This document shows, piece after piece, positions 12,941 through 64,000 of a stretch of DNA of 64,000 nucleotides. The notes below the pieces were generated by a model. The model was not told where the DNA came from, searched no databases, and saw nothing but the letters and a program-made list of their open reading frames with translations. The stretch lies in NCBI GenBank assembly GCA_905160935.1, contig CAJHZI010000495.1, forward strand, positions 25,001 through 89,000, read 5' to 3'. The position numbers and the translations under genes are program-made. Source of the DNA: Enchytraeus crypticus. Lineage: Eukaryota; Annelida; Clitellata; Enchytraeida; Enchytraeidae. Position 1 is the first letter of the stretch. Every line of letters begins with the position of its first letter.

Positions 12941-13604
12941 GGAATTACTTCCGTCCAAATCCTTGGCGACTCTTTTCGCACATGTTCCAATTTATTCTGG
13001 GGGTCAACACCCCCCCCTCCGATGTGAATTTGTCTTTAAAAATCTGGGAGTTTGGTTTTATTGCTATTTCATCTGGCATATATTGAAATTAGTTTTTCTC
13101 CCTGATTTTATACATTGTCTCTCCCTCTAAATTTTTCTCTGTTCGTGAGGTCCGTGTTAGTGTCCTAATGACGTACGACGTGAGACCGGCCCAGCCTACA
13201 GAATTAAACATCTAGCGGCTGAAGCGATTCTAGACGTTAAGCTTTCGTAATATCTATTTGTTTCCCAGAATTCTATGATGATTGCAGAGATTTAAAGAAA
13301 AAGTCGGAAATTGTCATCAGTTTTTGTTTCTCCTCAGAACTTTATTTTACTGGGACTTTTGTGGTCTGATCTTTAATGCACTAGCTTCAAACTGTGTGGT
13401 ATCGTAGTAACACTGACGTCAGCTGTCTAATTCCTCTCAATGCTTCTATCCGTGTAAATCTTATAATGGATAATCTTTAAATCTAGCAATATATACTTTA
13501 ATATTGTATTGTTTAATATTATTGATAATTAATAATTGTATTACAATTTAATGTAATCAATTATGAAAATATAATTACTATATAAATTAATTTATAATTA
13601 AGCC

Positions 13605-13607
13605 TAC

Positions 13608-13700
<93 letters not shown>

Positions 13701-13705
13701 TATTT
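13605..13705. repeat. (TA)n microsatellite
   Basis: Long TA tract. Confidence 0.95.
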
Positions 13706-13780
13706 AGTTTCTAACAGCAGCATTTAATTTATAATTATTAATTTATGTAATAATTTAAACCTGTGATATTCATATAATAA

Positions 13781-14027
13781 ATCAAACCACGAAAAGCACA
13801 ACAATACTGACGGTAAAGAATTTCATTATCCCTTATGAATGGAATTCCCCAATTCTACTATTTTTAGACCGCCCTTGCTTGTCACAGTTTGCATATAATA
13901 TTAAATCAAACCACGAAAAGCACAACAATACTGACGGTAAAGAATTTCATTATCCCTTATGAATGGAATTCCCCAATTCTACTATTTTTAGACCGCCCTT
14001 GCTTGTCACAGTTTGCATATAATATTA
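13781..14027. repeat. Perfect 124-bp tandem duplication
   Basis: Two head-to-tail copies (starts 13781 and 13905), beginning atcaaaccacgaaaagcaca, apparently identical, so a recent duplication. Confidence 0.9.
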
Positions 14028-14266
14028 ACTATTAAGCTGATGGATGGCCCACCAGATTGTGGGTCAGGGGATAAGGGAAGTCTGGGTCTTTCAATTTTAA
14101 GAGCATTACAGTGGATGATAGGTCCCAATTTCTAATCTTCCTCTCTCATCTGCTCTACTGCGCGTTCTTCTACGAGGAGACTAATAAGTAGCAGAAACAA
14201 CAAGATCTTGTTCCAATTTAAAGACTTATTGATTTAATGACAAGTTATTTTTTTGTAGATTTTGAT

Positions 14267-14393
14267 CAGTGGCGGATCCATTTTTTCTGATTGCATCACA
14301 TGTCCCGAAGAAGGCGGGGAATAAGCAAAAAGTGTGTTCAGTCTCAAAAACATTTCGGGCCCCACCCTTAAAAAATTCTTGGATCCGTCCCTG
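14267..14393. mobile_element. Short non-autonomous hAT-like element (127 bp)
   Basis: Ends CAGTGGCGGATCCA and TGGATCCGTCCCTG are inverted copies with 12 of 14 matching. Flanked by attttgat and gttttgat, an 8-bp target duplication with one mismatch. TIR style and 8-bp duplication fit hAT. Confidence 0.8.
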
Positions 14394-14821
14394 GTTTTGA
14401 TGACATGTTTAGGATAGGAGACAGTTAAGACCCCTCCCCCATTCTGTCAGGACCGAGGGGGTGGTATGATATCGAGCCTGCAGGAGGTGCTTCATTCAAT
14501 GGTTTGCTGTCTATAGGCGCTGTGAGCTTCATTCAACGGATGAGCTCTGTATTGTTGTTGTTGTCGACATGCTGTCGCTCAATAACTGTGGTTTTATAAG
14601 CGCTTTGCTTTGACTCGTTGTTGTTGTTGTTGTTGTCTTTCCTTGTAGGCTGCTGTGATGCTGACAACTATTGAATTTTCCGATCCAGGGTTGAGTCCAG
14701 GGTTTAGAGTTAGACTTCCGGCTCCGTGCGTCCATTGTTTTGTCCTGGATACACCTGTTCTCCAAGTGGCGTTATACAACTGTTGCGAATCCGTAGTGGT
14801 TATAAAAAAGCTAAAAAGCTA

Positions 14822-14938
14822 GGGTTAACGTCAGCTTCCTCACTCGAAAGCGATGTCAGTGACGGGCGAGCCCAGGATTTGAACCCCGCACCATCAGATC
14901 TGCGGTCGAGTATCTTACCGACTTCACCACTGGCTCCA
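14822..14938 (-). mobile_element. tRNA-derived SINE A
   Basis: Near full-length, reverse orientation, with the T-run tail seen as aaaaagctaaaaagc on +. Confidence 0.85.
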
Positions 14939-15039
14939 TCTGTCAATATTTACCACCGCCTAACTGAGATCCGAATTTAAGCGCCTTCTGCTACGCATTG
15001 CAGAGTTGCGGATTATCAGTCTAAATTATGAATACTGTG

Positions 15040-16650
15040 AAATAGGGGTGTTCGAAATAGAGGCATGAAATAGATGGGTGTTAGAAATAAAGGCATGAAA
15101 TAAGGGTGTTAGAAATATAGGTATGAAGTAGGGTTGTTAGAAATATAGTAGAGATGGGAATCGAACCGAATCGAACCCTAAAATCTAGAATTTTGACCGA
15201 ACCGAACCGAACTCGAACCCAGACTCTGACCGAACCCGAACCGAACCCGAACCCAGACTCTGGCCGAGCCCGAACTGAACCCGAACCCAGACTTCGTCCA
15301 AACCGAACTGAACCAAACTCTTGGAGTTCCTTTCTTCTACACCAGCCTGACATTAAATAAAGATAGCAAGAACAATACAAATATATATTAGTTTTTGCAT
15401 TTACTTGTCTTACAGTATCTATCAGCATATATACAGGTAAGGCTGGTTCCGACACAAATTTTTAAACGGTAGCGGTAGAAAGGAACGGTAGCGGGAAGCG
15501 AGACGAGCCTACAGAAGATAATGGATAACCTGAATGATACGGCATTGAAATATGGAATGAAGATTAACATCAAAGAGACAAAAGTGATGAGAGTATCCCA
15601 TAAAAATCTGAAAATGCTTGACTCAATCCAGGTGGATTTGTTCTGGTTAAATTCAAATAATGATTTTTAAAAATTTAGTGTGCTACCTTAATTTTTTTGC
15701 AGCCAGATTTACAAATAATTATATTTGACATTCTATATGCGTTAAGGCATTCTGGAGTAAATAATTTTGCACTGTAACAATGCAATAATTTATATATACG
15801 GTGTATATTATGATCATTTTTCAATGGAAGTACACTTGTTTACTAAATCATCTTTATTTTACGTTTTTATGTTACTAAATTGCACTTTGTCTCTGAAATA
15901 TTGGATCTAATTTTAGCCAAGACATTTCCACTTAATTATAAATATATCTAATATATAGGCCTATAGTGACAATAAAAATTTAATAATTGATGAAGCATTC
16001 TATTTGCTCGTAATAATCAAGGAAAATATTTCAGATACAATAATAGAGCTAATTATCTATATTATTAACATTTGTTGGTAAACTAATATTAATATATGTT
16101 AAGAAATATGCAGGAATAAATACCACTTCTCTCCTTTTTTCATTGTCATATTTTTATCCAGGTGAAAAAATGTGACAGCTATTATGACTTATTTAATTTT
16201 ATAAACCATTTTAAACATGTTTGTCATAACCATGATTATTATAAGTAAAGTTAAACAATTGCAACATTATCCAAACCCAACCATTTCGAACTCGAATCGA
16301 ACTCTTGCGAGTTGGAAAGCAAGCCGAACCCGAACCGAACCCGAACCCTTGTTAGAACCGAACCCGAACCGAACCGAACTTACATTTTCTACGAACCGAA
16401 CCGAACTCTCAAATTGTCAACTGCTAACCGAACCCGAACCGAACCGAACTTTCATTTTCAACGAACCGCACCGAACCCGAACTCTGGAAATTCCTATATT
16501 TCCAATCTCTAAAATATAGGCATGAAGTAGGGTTGTTAGAAATATAGGTATGAAATATGGGTGTTAGAAATATAGGCATGAAATATGGGTGTTGGAAATA
16601 TGGGAATGAAATAGGGGTGTTAGAAATATGGGCATGAAATATAACGCAAT
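15040..16650. repeat. About 28-bp minisatellite split by an insertion
   Basis: Units like gaaataggggtgttagaaat plus ataggcat lie at 15040-15148 and again at 16512-16650, interrupted by the hAT-like element. Confidence 0.9.
15149..16511. mobile_element. Non-autonomous hAT-like transposon (1363 bp)
   Basis: Ends TAGAGATGGGAA and TTCCAATCTCTA are inverted repeats (11 of 12). A perfect 8-bp duplication AAATATAG flanks it (15141-15148 and 16512-16519). No transposase frame. Both subterminal regions carry CCGAAC-rich repeats (15165-15320; 16285-16480), a typical place for transposase-binding repeats (inference). Confidence 0.9.
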
Positions 16651-17049
16651 ACTCAGATGTGGGCTGGATATATGGATAATTGAAATGCCTATGAGTTTAT
16701 TGTTGCATTCGATAACAGTTCTGTATTGAGCTTTGCAACCTTTTTCTGAAATTGTTCTTTAATATTGTTATTGCGTTTGTCGAGAATAATTTAAAAAACG
16801 ATGCCATGAGTACCGAACCCTTATTCTACTGTTTTGCTGTCTCACTCTGACCTGTGTTAATCGTGGAGGCTGTAGTCTCATGCTATGTATAATTAATTAG
16901 CCACGCGTGTGCCTGTGACCTTGATTAAGTATGTGTGCCAGTTAACCTAGGCACTCGTCATGCTTATGGCAACTGAGACCATATAGACAACGAAAGGCCC
17001 ATGCTGATTTGAGCTCTAGTAACGATTAGTTGAGATAAAGCTGATAAAG

Positions 17050-17170
17050 CTAAGGTTAACGTCAGTCTCCTCATTCGAAAGCGATGTCAGTGACGGGCGA
17101 GCCCAGGATTTGAACACCGCACATACTGATGCGCTGTCGAGTATCTTATCGACATCACCACTAGCTTCAG
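17050..17170 (-). mobile_element. tRNA-derived SINE A
   Basis: Reverse copy with tail, B-box variant (tttgaacacc on +) and A-box. Confidence 0.85.
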
Positions 17171-17269
17171 GAAATTTTTTGAAGTTAGTGCATGGTGTGA
17201 TTCTATTTAGTTTCCTAGGAACTTTGTTCAGTTTTTAGATCGACCACCGTTAAAAAGTTGTTCAAAATT

Positions 17270-17560
17270 TATTCAGTTAATAATAGAACAATAATAATAA
17301 TAGAAACTTATTTAGTTTTTTCTATTATTTTATAAAATAATATATAATAATATAATATATAATAGATAATTATAACCATAATAATTATTATGACAATAAT
17401 AATTATAATTGTTATTATAATAATTAATAATAATAATACTTTTTATAATAATTATTATAATAATAATTACTATGATAATTATAATAATAATAATAATTAT
17501 AATAATTATTATATCAATTATGATAATTATAATTATAATATATAATAGAAACTACGATGC
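17270..17560. repeat. AT-only low-complexity region
   Basis: (ATAATAATT)n type, strongly self-complementary. Confidence 0.9.
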
Positions 17561-17759
17561 TTGAGATACGCCGTCTGTATACATGTGAAGGCAGCATCAG
17601 CGACGTGTTCGTCGAGTGAGAGACACAAAACTCATGGATTCGTTGCACTGTCTCAACTCCTAATTAATACAACGAGATCGATTGTGGTTTCTAGAAGTTT
17701 CATGTAGAATTCTTTAGAGCTGCAGGTTTTGCTGTACTTGCTTGGAATGCGATAGCATG

Positions 17760-18012
17760 ACATCTTCACATTCATTTCACATCATTACTGAAGTGTATCA
17801 GATTTAATGTAACATCCTCTCATTTATTTCACATCATCACTGAAGTGTATCAGATTTAATAAAACATCTTCTCATTTATTTCACATCATTACTGAAGTGT
17901 ATCAGATTTAATGTAACATCTTCTCATTCATTTCACATCATTACTAAAGTGTACCAGATTTAATAAAACATCTTCTCATTTATTTTACATCGTTACTGAA
18001 GTGTATCAGATT
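17760..18012. repeat. 53-bp tandem repeat, 5 units
   Basis: Unit acatcttctcatttatttca plus catcattactgaagtgtatcagatt and more. Confidence 0.9.
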
Positions 18013-18734
18013 TATGACTGGCAACAATATCAGGAAACGACTGATATTGTATGATTCAACAATAAATGCTAATTTGATATTAAGATTGGTAACTGTGTTC
18101 TTCGTATGGTATCCCTAGCGCTTCTCTGAAGGTAATTAGCAAGTAAATTATGAATACAACGGTCACATTAATTTTTTTCTTGAACATGTTAAATCTAAGC
18201 GGTAAATATAGAAAGACGAAAGAAGAGAGAGGGTGGGGGATAGATCATATAATAATATTTATATTTGAAGTGCTTCTGCGCATGTAATTACATGATGAAT
18301 TGTATTATTGGTATAGAAAAATTGTGATGAAAAATTGGAAAATTTAATTATTGGATTGACAGGTTGACTTATAGGTAGAAGTAGGCTGGTGTTAAAAGCT
18401 CAGCAACGTTTCTTATTGTACTTAGATATGTACTCTCGTAACGATGGCTGTGTGCTTGCATATTTGTGCGCTTTTACCATTTTATAAGTACAATATATGT
18501 TTGTATGAGTGAGTACACAAAGAATTGCTGTTGGATATATAGTTCAGTGGAATTTTTTAAAGTATAGTTTAGTTGCTGTTGGATATAATATAGTTTAGTG
18601 TTATTTTTGTGCTATGTATTACTTACAATGATTCACATAGGAATACATAGCTCATTTGGTGTGCCTAATAAAAAACAATTTACAATAAATTAATAGTTGT
18701 AATAAATTTTGTTCACGTCGTCATAGTGTTGCGA

Positions 18735-19005
18735 TATTTATGTATGTTTGTGTGTGTATTTATGTGTGTGTTTGTATGTAAGCCTATGTGCGTGTGTGCA
18801 TATTTGCGTATTTATATTTGTATATATATATTTGTACGTGTATGTGTGTATATATGAGTATGTGTATGTGTATTTGTACGTGTATGGGTTTGTATGTGTG
18901 TGTGTATGTGTGTGCACGTGTGTGTTTATGTGTGTGTACTGTGTACGTGTGTGTTTATGTGTGTGTACGTGTGTGTTTATGTGTGTGTGTACGTGTGGGC
19001 ATCAG
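18735..19005. repeat. (GTGTAT)n / GT-rich microsatellite
   Basis: Alternating purine-pyrimidine GT and TA tract. Confidence 0.9.
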
Positions 19006-19144
19006 TAGATCGCTTGAGCTATGATTGCTTCAGAATTTTGATTTAATGAAGAGCATTCGAGTCACTGATCGTATCTCTTTATTTATCTTCTGCTGTCTCC
19101 TATTCTTCCCTATCTTTATCTCTTCTATTTTCTCTGTCTTTCTT

Positions 19145-19350
19145 GCTCTCTCTCTCTCTAACTCAATCTCTCTCTCTCTCTCGTACTATTTCTCTTTCCA
19201 TTCTGATATTTTCTCACAATCCATTAAATCCATTAAAGTACATCTATATTACTATGTTGGGCGCATTTCCATTTTCTTTACTCTCGCTCTCTCTTTCTCT
19301 CTCTCTCTCTCTCTCATTCTCTCTTTCTCACTCTTTCTGCCTCTCTATTC
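19145..19350. repeat. (CT)n microsatellite, two blocks
   Basis: CT tracts at 19145-19185 and 19278-19345. Confidence 0.9.
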
Positions 19351-19374
19351 ATTACCCTAGTGGTCTCAGCTGAT

Positions 19375-20233
19375 TCCTTGCCTATCTCACCTTAATGAGT
19401 AGTTCTTCTGGCTTCTGACGTTGAAGTTAAACCACATCATCATCAGTTGCTGTGTATATGCTTTAATCGTATGACATGCCATTAGCTTACTGGCTAGTTG
19501 TTCAAGAGTGGATCAGTAGGTGCACTTGTGCATGGTTCATGTCCAGTCCCATCACTGATATGCTATTGTGCAGGAGGAAATCGACGTTAAACTTAGCTTT
19601 AAGGGAAGTGCAGGATAAAAGCTGATAGATATAGGAATTTTTCATTGCGAAGGGACGAATGAGTTTAGATAAGGAGAAGGATTTGATATGAGAGTAAAAT
19701 GTATATATGGAGCGGATGTGTTGCAATAGAATATATTTAGATATTATATATTGATGCTAATTATTAGTTATCAGTTTAATAGTTGTTATGAAATGATGGT
19801 TGTGCTACCCGAACGATCTAACCATATTTCATTTGGTTTTCTGCTCCTTAATATTTCATTTGTAATTTACAGGTTTTGTACTGTTTAACAGTGCGACATT
19901 TGTATTAATGCTTTCTGTGTGTTATGTTGTTGCAGAATGATTCGAAACGTAAGCAATGTAGTCGATTAATCCACTGATCATTAGCGTGATAAACAGTTTT
20001 GACGTAAGTTATTAGAATTTATGACAAAATGCTACCGCGGTCGTCACGAGAGATCCTTCAATACTACTCTCTGTCACCAGTAAATCTCTCTACATGATCA
20101 CTGTGCTACGTGATCGTAAATTGGATTATATTATTACCTGTAGAGAGCCTATTTAATTACTTCCCGTGATACCCCGTTCATTCAACACTCGCGCACTCTT
20201 TAGTCTAGATCAGGTAGCCTTGTGGTGTAAGCT
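19375..20233 (+). other. Presumed promoter / 5' UTR region of NCOA
   Basis: Unique sequence upstream of the ATG. I see no clear TATA box, CpG island or initiator. No splice acceptor of quality precedes the ATG (tgtaag/CTATGG is weak). Confidence 0.3.
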
Positions 20234-60581
<40,348 letters not shown>

Positions 60582-60669
60582 TGCTGGATATTGTCAGGAA
60601 TGACGTTAGCAATAGTGTGGCTGCTCTGGTTTTCTGCATAGTTTCTTTCTACTACCCCTGATCCCGCGC

Positions 60670-60905
60670 ATGGAGCATTTCTCGCCTAATTTATCCCTCT
60701 TTTCCCAGATAGAGAGCACTTTACCACTCTTTTCCCAGATAGAGAGCATTTTACCACTCTTTCCCCTGATAGAGAGCATTTTACTCCTCTTTCCCCAGAT
60801 GGAGAGCATTTTACTCCTCTTTTCCCAAATAGAGAGCATTTTACTCCTCTTTTCCCAGATAGAGAGCATTTCACTCCTCTTTCCCCATATAGAGAGCACT
60901 CCTCT
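60670..60905. repeat. 28-bp minisatellite in the 3' UTR, 8 units
   Basis: Unit ctcttttcccagatagagag plus cattttac. Transcribed with the gene if the 3' UTR call is right. Confidence 0.95.
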
Positions 60906-61447
60906 TTCCGCACTTTAAAATTCAGAAGTTTAGCTGTAGATAAGCTGAGACGATGTCGAATGATTCTAACGTGATGAAACCGATGACTCGTGTGTTCTGT
61001 TGAGTAATACTTGCGACTATTGTTGGGTAATCTTACGACAGTTACTCGCTAGTTTCTTATTTCATATTGCAAAGCGTATTATCTGAAGGGTAAATGGACT
61101 GTAGCTAAGCGACTGCTATGACTTTCTGTCTAGAGATGTTAACACAGTGAACAGATGAAGTGAAGAAACTCGATGAGTGTTGAGTAGATGTTGTTAGCTG
61201 ATTACTGTCGGTTCAATTGTAAATAGACTATATGAATTAAATGACAGTTACTTGAGAGAATTGTATATATTGTCGTTGCTGTTAAATGTTGTACCGAGGA
61301 CGTCCTAGGAAATTTTCTGACGTGAAATCTAGACTGAAGTTAGTAAATAGAGTACAGCGAACTGTCGTTAAGTAATGTCATTTAAGCGCTGCGTTATATA
61401 CATAATCTGTAGAAATTGATTGATTGTCGTGAAAAAGAGATGAAGTG

Positions 61448-62372
61448 ATAAGTTATCTCGCCCTTGATCCGAGGATGTGCGATTCAAATCTAGGGGTGTA
61501 CTGTTGCTAATGATGACTTTGGGCGAAGAAGCTGACTTTAGCCGTTATATGTGTTGTTATATTGAAACATTTAGTCACATCTGTGACTAACAGTTTGGTT
61601 TTGTTTATTCTAAATTTAACTTATGTTTCTGTATTCTGATAACGTCATGATTAACTACTTAATATGTAGTATAGTTTAGGAATGTATCATCGCTGTGGCG
61701 TCATCTGCCGAATCATTGATAATAATTAACTGTTGTAATCGACAATGATGATTGGTTGGTATGATGCGTCAGTTTGTATTTGATATTTGAATTTTTGCGT
61801 AGAGCTGCTTAAAGGTAAACTGTAGAATCAGAAGCTGCATAACTCGTTGTTATTATTTACTCGTATTTCTGCAGTCGATTTTGTATCGTTGTTACATTAA
61901 TGGCAGATTATTATAGTCTGATTTTTAGCGCACTCGTTTTGTGAACCAAAGGCTCGTTATTCTAAGCCCGGCTCGGCTCCTGATGCCTTCAGAAGATGAA
62001 GCCTTAAAGACGGCTCAATGTGTTATTGATAGATATAGCGTGTTTTGTTGCCGGTATTACGATTTACTGCAGCTGACTTGAAGTGTCGTTGTTATTGTAA
62101 AGCTTTATGTTTATCTGTTATGTGTATAGAGGTAGACTATCATGTGACTTCAGTGATGTCATCTGGCGTTAGAAAATGGGCTGTGATGATTGATTGATTC
62201 TACTAAATATTGTCAGAATGTTGATCACATGTGTGACTGCAGTGCCGGCGGGTAGCCTAGTTGATAGCACGCCTGCTCAATAAGCAAGATACTACAGATT
62301 CGAAACTTCACCGGTCCATGTCAGACATGACATGCGCTTGTGGTACTGAAAGAGATGTTAAACTTTACTGTA
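61448..62372 (+). mobile_element. Three diverged tRNA-like SINE remnants in the 3' UTR
   Basis: Pieces at about 61448-61552 (B-box gcgattcaaatct), 61926-62016 (cgttattctaagcccgg) and 62250-62372 (gtagcctagttgatagcacg with cagattcgaaact). Not functional tRNA genes as far as I can fold them. Confidence 0.45.
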
Positions 62373-62498
62373 AAGCTTGTATAAGAGCTCTAAATTATGC
62401 GCGTTTTCTCGATTAATCTATGGATTCAAACCATTAATCTACCCAGACATAGGTGGGATCTTGTGACGACAGTCACTTGCTGAAATATTGATATTTAA

Positions 62499-62504
62499 AA
62501 TAAA
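62499..62504 (+). promoter_or_regulatory. Candidate poly(A) signal AATAAA, proximal
   Basis: AATAAA followed within 15-45 bp by GT- and T-rich sequence (gttgttaatgttgtta). Would give a 3' UTR of about 1.9 kb. Confidence 0.45.
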
Positions 62505-62800
62505 GAAACCGTTGTTAATGTTGTTATTTATTACTTGTTATTGTGGCTTAACTATCAAACACTGAAATCCAGAATGTAAGTAGCGCTCTGGCTTTATAGG
62601 GTGGCAACCGACAATCATTAAAAAGTATTATTTTTTCATAATCAACGAGATATATCAGGGACTACGAAGCTTTTTAAATAATTTATAATCAGGTATTCTT
62701 GTTTTTAATTTACAAACATTTAAGTAGAAGACCTTATATTTAGCTAATATCGTCTTTGTGTGGGTTTAAAAACGAGATCAGAAGCCTGAAGGGTTTCTGT

Positions 62801-63001
62801 TCAAGACATCAGAGGTATAACGGTGAACTCGCTGTAAATCTGTTCCCCGATCATCGCTGTAGTTGATCCAAATGACCAACCAAAGCAGACTAGACTGAAT
62901 GATGATACAGTTTTCAGACTAGTGAGCAAAGCTCCAGACACTCTCAGGTCACTGAGACCAGAGTAATTAGGAGTCGACTGAAGTTCTTCAACTGAACTCA
63001 T
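62801..63001 (-). CDS. Possible terminal exon of a convergent gene (unidentified)
   Basis: A 66-codon open frame on the - strand reads SSVEELQSTPNYSGLSDLRV, then LVCFGWSFGSTTAMIGEQ, ending at a stop. Composition is balanced and not repeat-driven, unlike most open frames here. A weak acceptor (acaaacag) lies just upstream on that strand. I recognise no family. It may be chance sequence within the NCOA 3' UTR. Confidence 0.2.
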   Translation of the reverse strand: MSSVEELQSTPNYSGLSDLRVSGALLTSLKTVSSFSLVCFGWSFGSTTAMIGEQIYSEFTVIPLMS

Positions 63002-63783
63002 TAGAATGCTGTTTGTGTGAGTTAATATCTTCTCAGGTTAACTTAGTATTGTATATTATGTAGCGTACTCATAATTGGGTGTTCTTTTTGCAAATTTCTG
63101 TCTTTTAAAAGGTGGCAGGTTGGACACAAACATATCCATCTAAACGCCAGGAAATATTCTACCTCAAAATCGGAATATAACTATAAATATTAATACTTTG
63201 TGGCGTATTATATATAAACTGGTATGGTAGTCACATTGTGTAACATAGTAACCCTTCAACAACGTGCATCTTCAGTGGCACAGTAAGCCTGATGGAATTG
63301 CCTACCTTTTTTTACCGTATGAGCGTTCTTATTACTGAAACCACAGAACTTTGAAAGCATAATGTAATGCTGGAACTAAGGTTTGATTGACTAGTAAATA
63401 CTAATTCTACGAGAAAAGTAATTGATGTAACTGTGCCAGTGAAATTTGTTAACCATTAAATATATCTCTGAACGTTGTTTTTTCGCATGAAGTCTGTGAA
63501 ATTGTGACTCGTTATTTCAAATGACTTTGTGTAATTATTATGTGTATATATGAGAATATGTAAGAATAATCGATAAAGCTTGTCTATAGACTGCAGCTGC
63601 ATCAGCTATGTATGCTACTGCACTTATTTGTTATTCACAAGTAGGTTATGCTGTTATCATGTAAACACTTATCTGTTAGTAGTCTCATGACTTGTTAATT
63701 AGCATTGACTCTGTGCTTATGGAACGCATTGATTTAACCTGCAGAACAATTGAGCACTCGAATTGTGTGTTGTGTGTCATTGT

Positions 63784-63789
63784 AATAAA
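63784..63789 (+). promoter_or_regulatory. Candidate poly(A) signal AATAAA, distal
   Basis: AATAAA with a T-rich downstream element at about 63838-63865. Would give a 3' UTR of about 3.2 kb. Confidence 0.4.
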
Positions 63790-64000
63790 TTAATTTCAAA
63801 GATCTTACTGCAACTTGAAATTGAAGTACTGTAGTGATTTTGTTTCTTTTTCTTTTTAATTTGTTAAAATTGTGAAGGCTATAAATTATTTACGTCTAGA
63901 GACTTCAATGAATACTTATAAGAATAAATCAGAATGTGTAAATTTTGATTGAAAATTATAATAAGCTATATCCTGAATCTGGTTCGAGGTGATTACTAAC

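Larger units (their letters stand above)
60582..63810 (+). other. NCOA: 3' UTR of NCOA and downstream flank
   Basis: No further NCOA coding potential is seen. A 28-bp minisatellite (60670-60905) follows the stop, then unique AT-rich sequence with tRNA-like SINE remnants. AATAAA occurs at 62499-62504 with a GT-rich stretch just after, and again at 63784-63789 followed by a T-rich stretch. Either could be the end of the transcript. Confidence 0.55.

Noticed and set aside
12512-13027. Ala/Val- or Cys-rich frames in the CAG-type repeat
   Set aside because: Open in most frames of both strands; tandem repeat, no start or splice context.

Overview
The window is animal nuclear DNA with long introns and dense simple repeats, and it carries essentially one gene. 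On the + strand I can trace a complete, frame-consistent 28-exon gene from an ATG at 20234 to a TAG at 60581. Its conceptual product of 3809 residues is a p160/SRC-family nuclear receptor coactivator (NCOA, the family of fly Taiman). The diagnostic parts are a PAS-A segment containing SENVTQYL and HTFKCRML, a second PAS region containing QTKSKLF, seven LXXLL nuclear-receptor boxes, a CBP/p300-binding-like segment (AD1), a SYSP segment like that of vertebrate NCOA2, and a C-terminal LLQQLL box like that of human SRC-1a. All 27 introns are GT-AG, every phase matches, and the exons sum to 11430 nt. The host is a bilaterian invertebrate. Repeat style (tRNA-derived SINEs, ATTG-tailed LINE ends) would fit a lophotrochozoan such as a mollusc, but that is a weak inference.

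Layout. 1-20233: no convincing gene. It holds minisatellites, tRNA-derived SINEs, a Tc1/mariner transposase remnant and two non-autonomous hAT-like elements with 8-bp target duplications, one of them 1.36 kb. 20234-25573: two large exons encoding a 970-residue disordered N-terminus, in the place where other p160 proteins carry a bHLH domain. 28187-39517: small exons for the PAS region. 40512-51745: receptor-interaction region, AT-hook-like motifs, SUMO motifs, AD1 and polyQ. 52507-60581: Met/Asn/Gln- and Gly-rich C-terminal half and the terminal NR box. 60582 to about 62520 or 63800: 3' UTR, with two candidate poly(A) signals.

The most unusual feature is how the introns are built. Many are made largely of tandem repeats whose unit contains the splice junction itself: exon end plus donor in introns 7, 8, 15, 20, 21, 24 and 26, and acceptor plus exon start in introns 6, 8 and 19. 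Intron 26 alone holds roughly forty CAG-GT donor-like sites. Other notable points are a tandem acceptor that falls inside an LXXLL motif, a SINE that supplies the polypyrimidine tract of exon 25, a 3' end shared by the main SINE and a LINE (suggesting that the SINE uses the LINE machinery), and an 850-bp self-complementary ATGATC repeat in intron 15.

Limits: exon boundaries come from reading frame, splice consensus and remembered family sequence. No alignment, RNA or database search was run.
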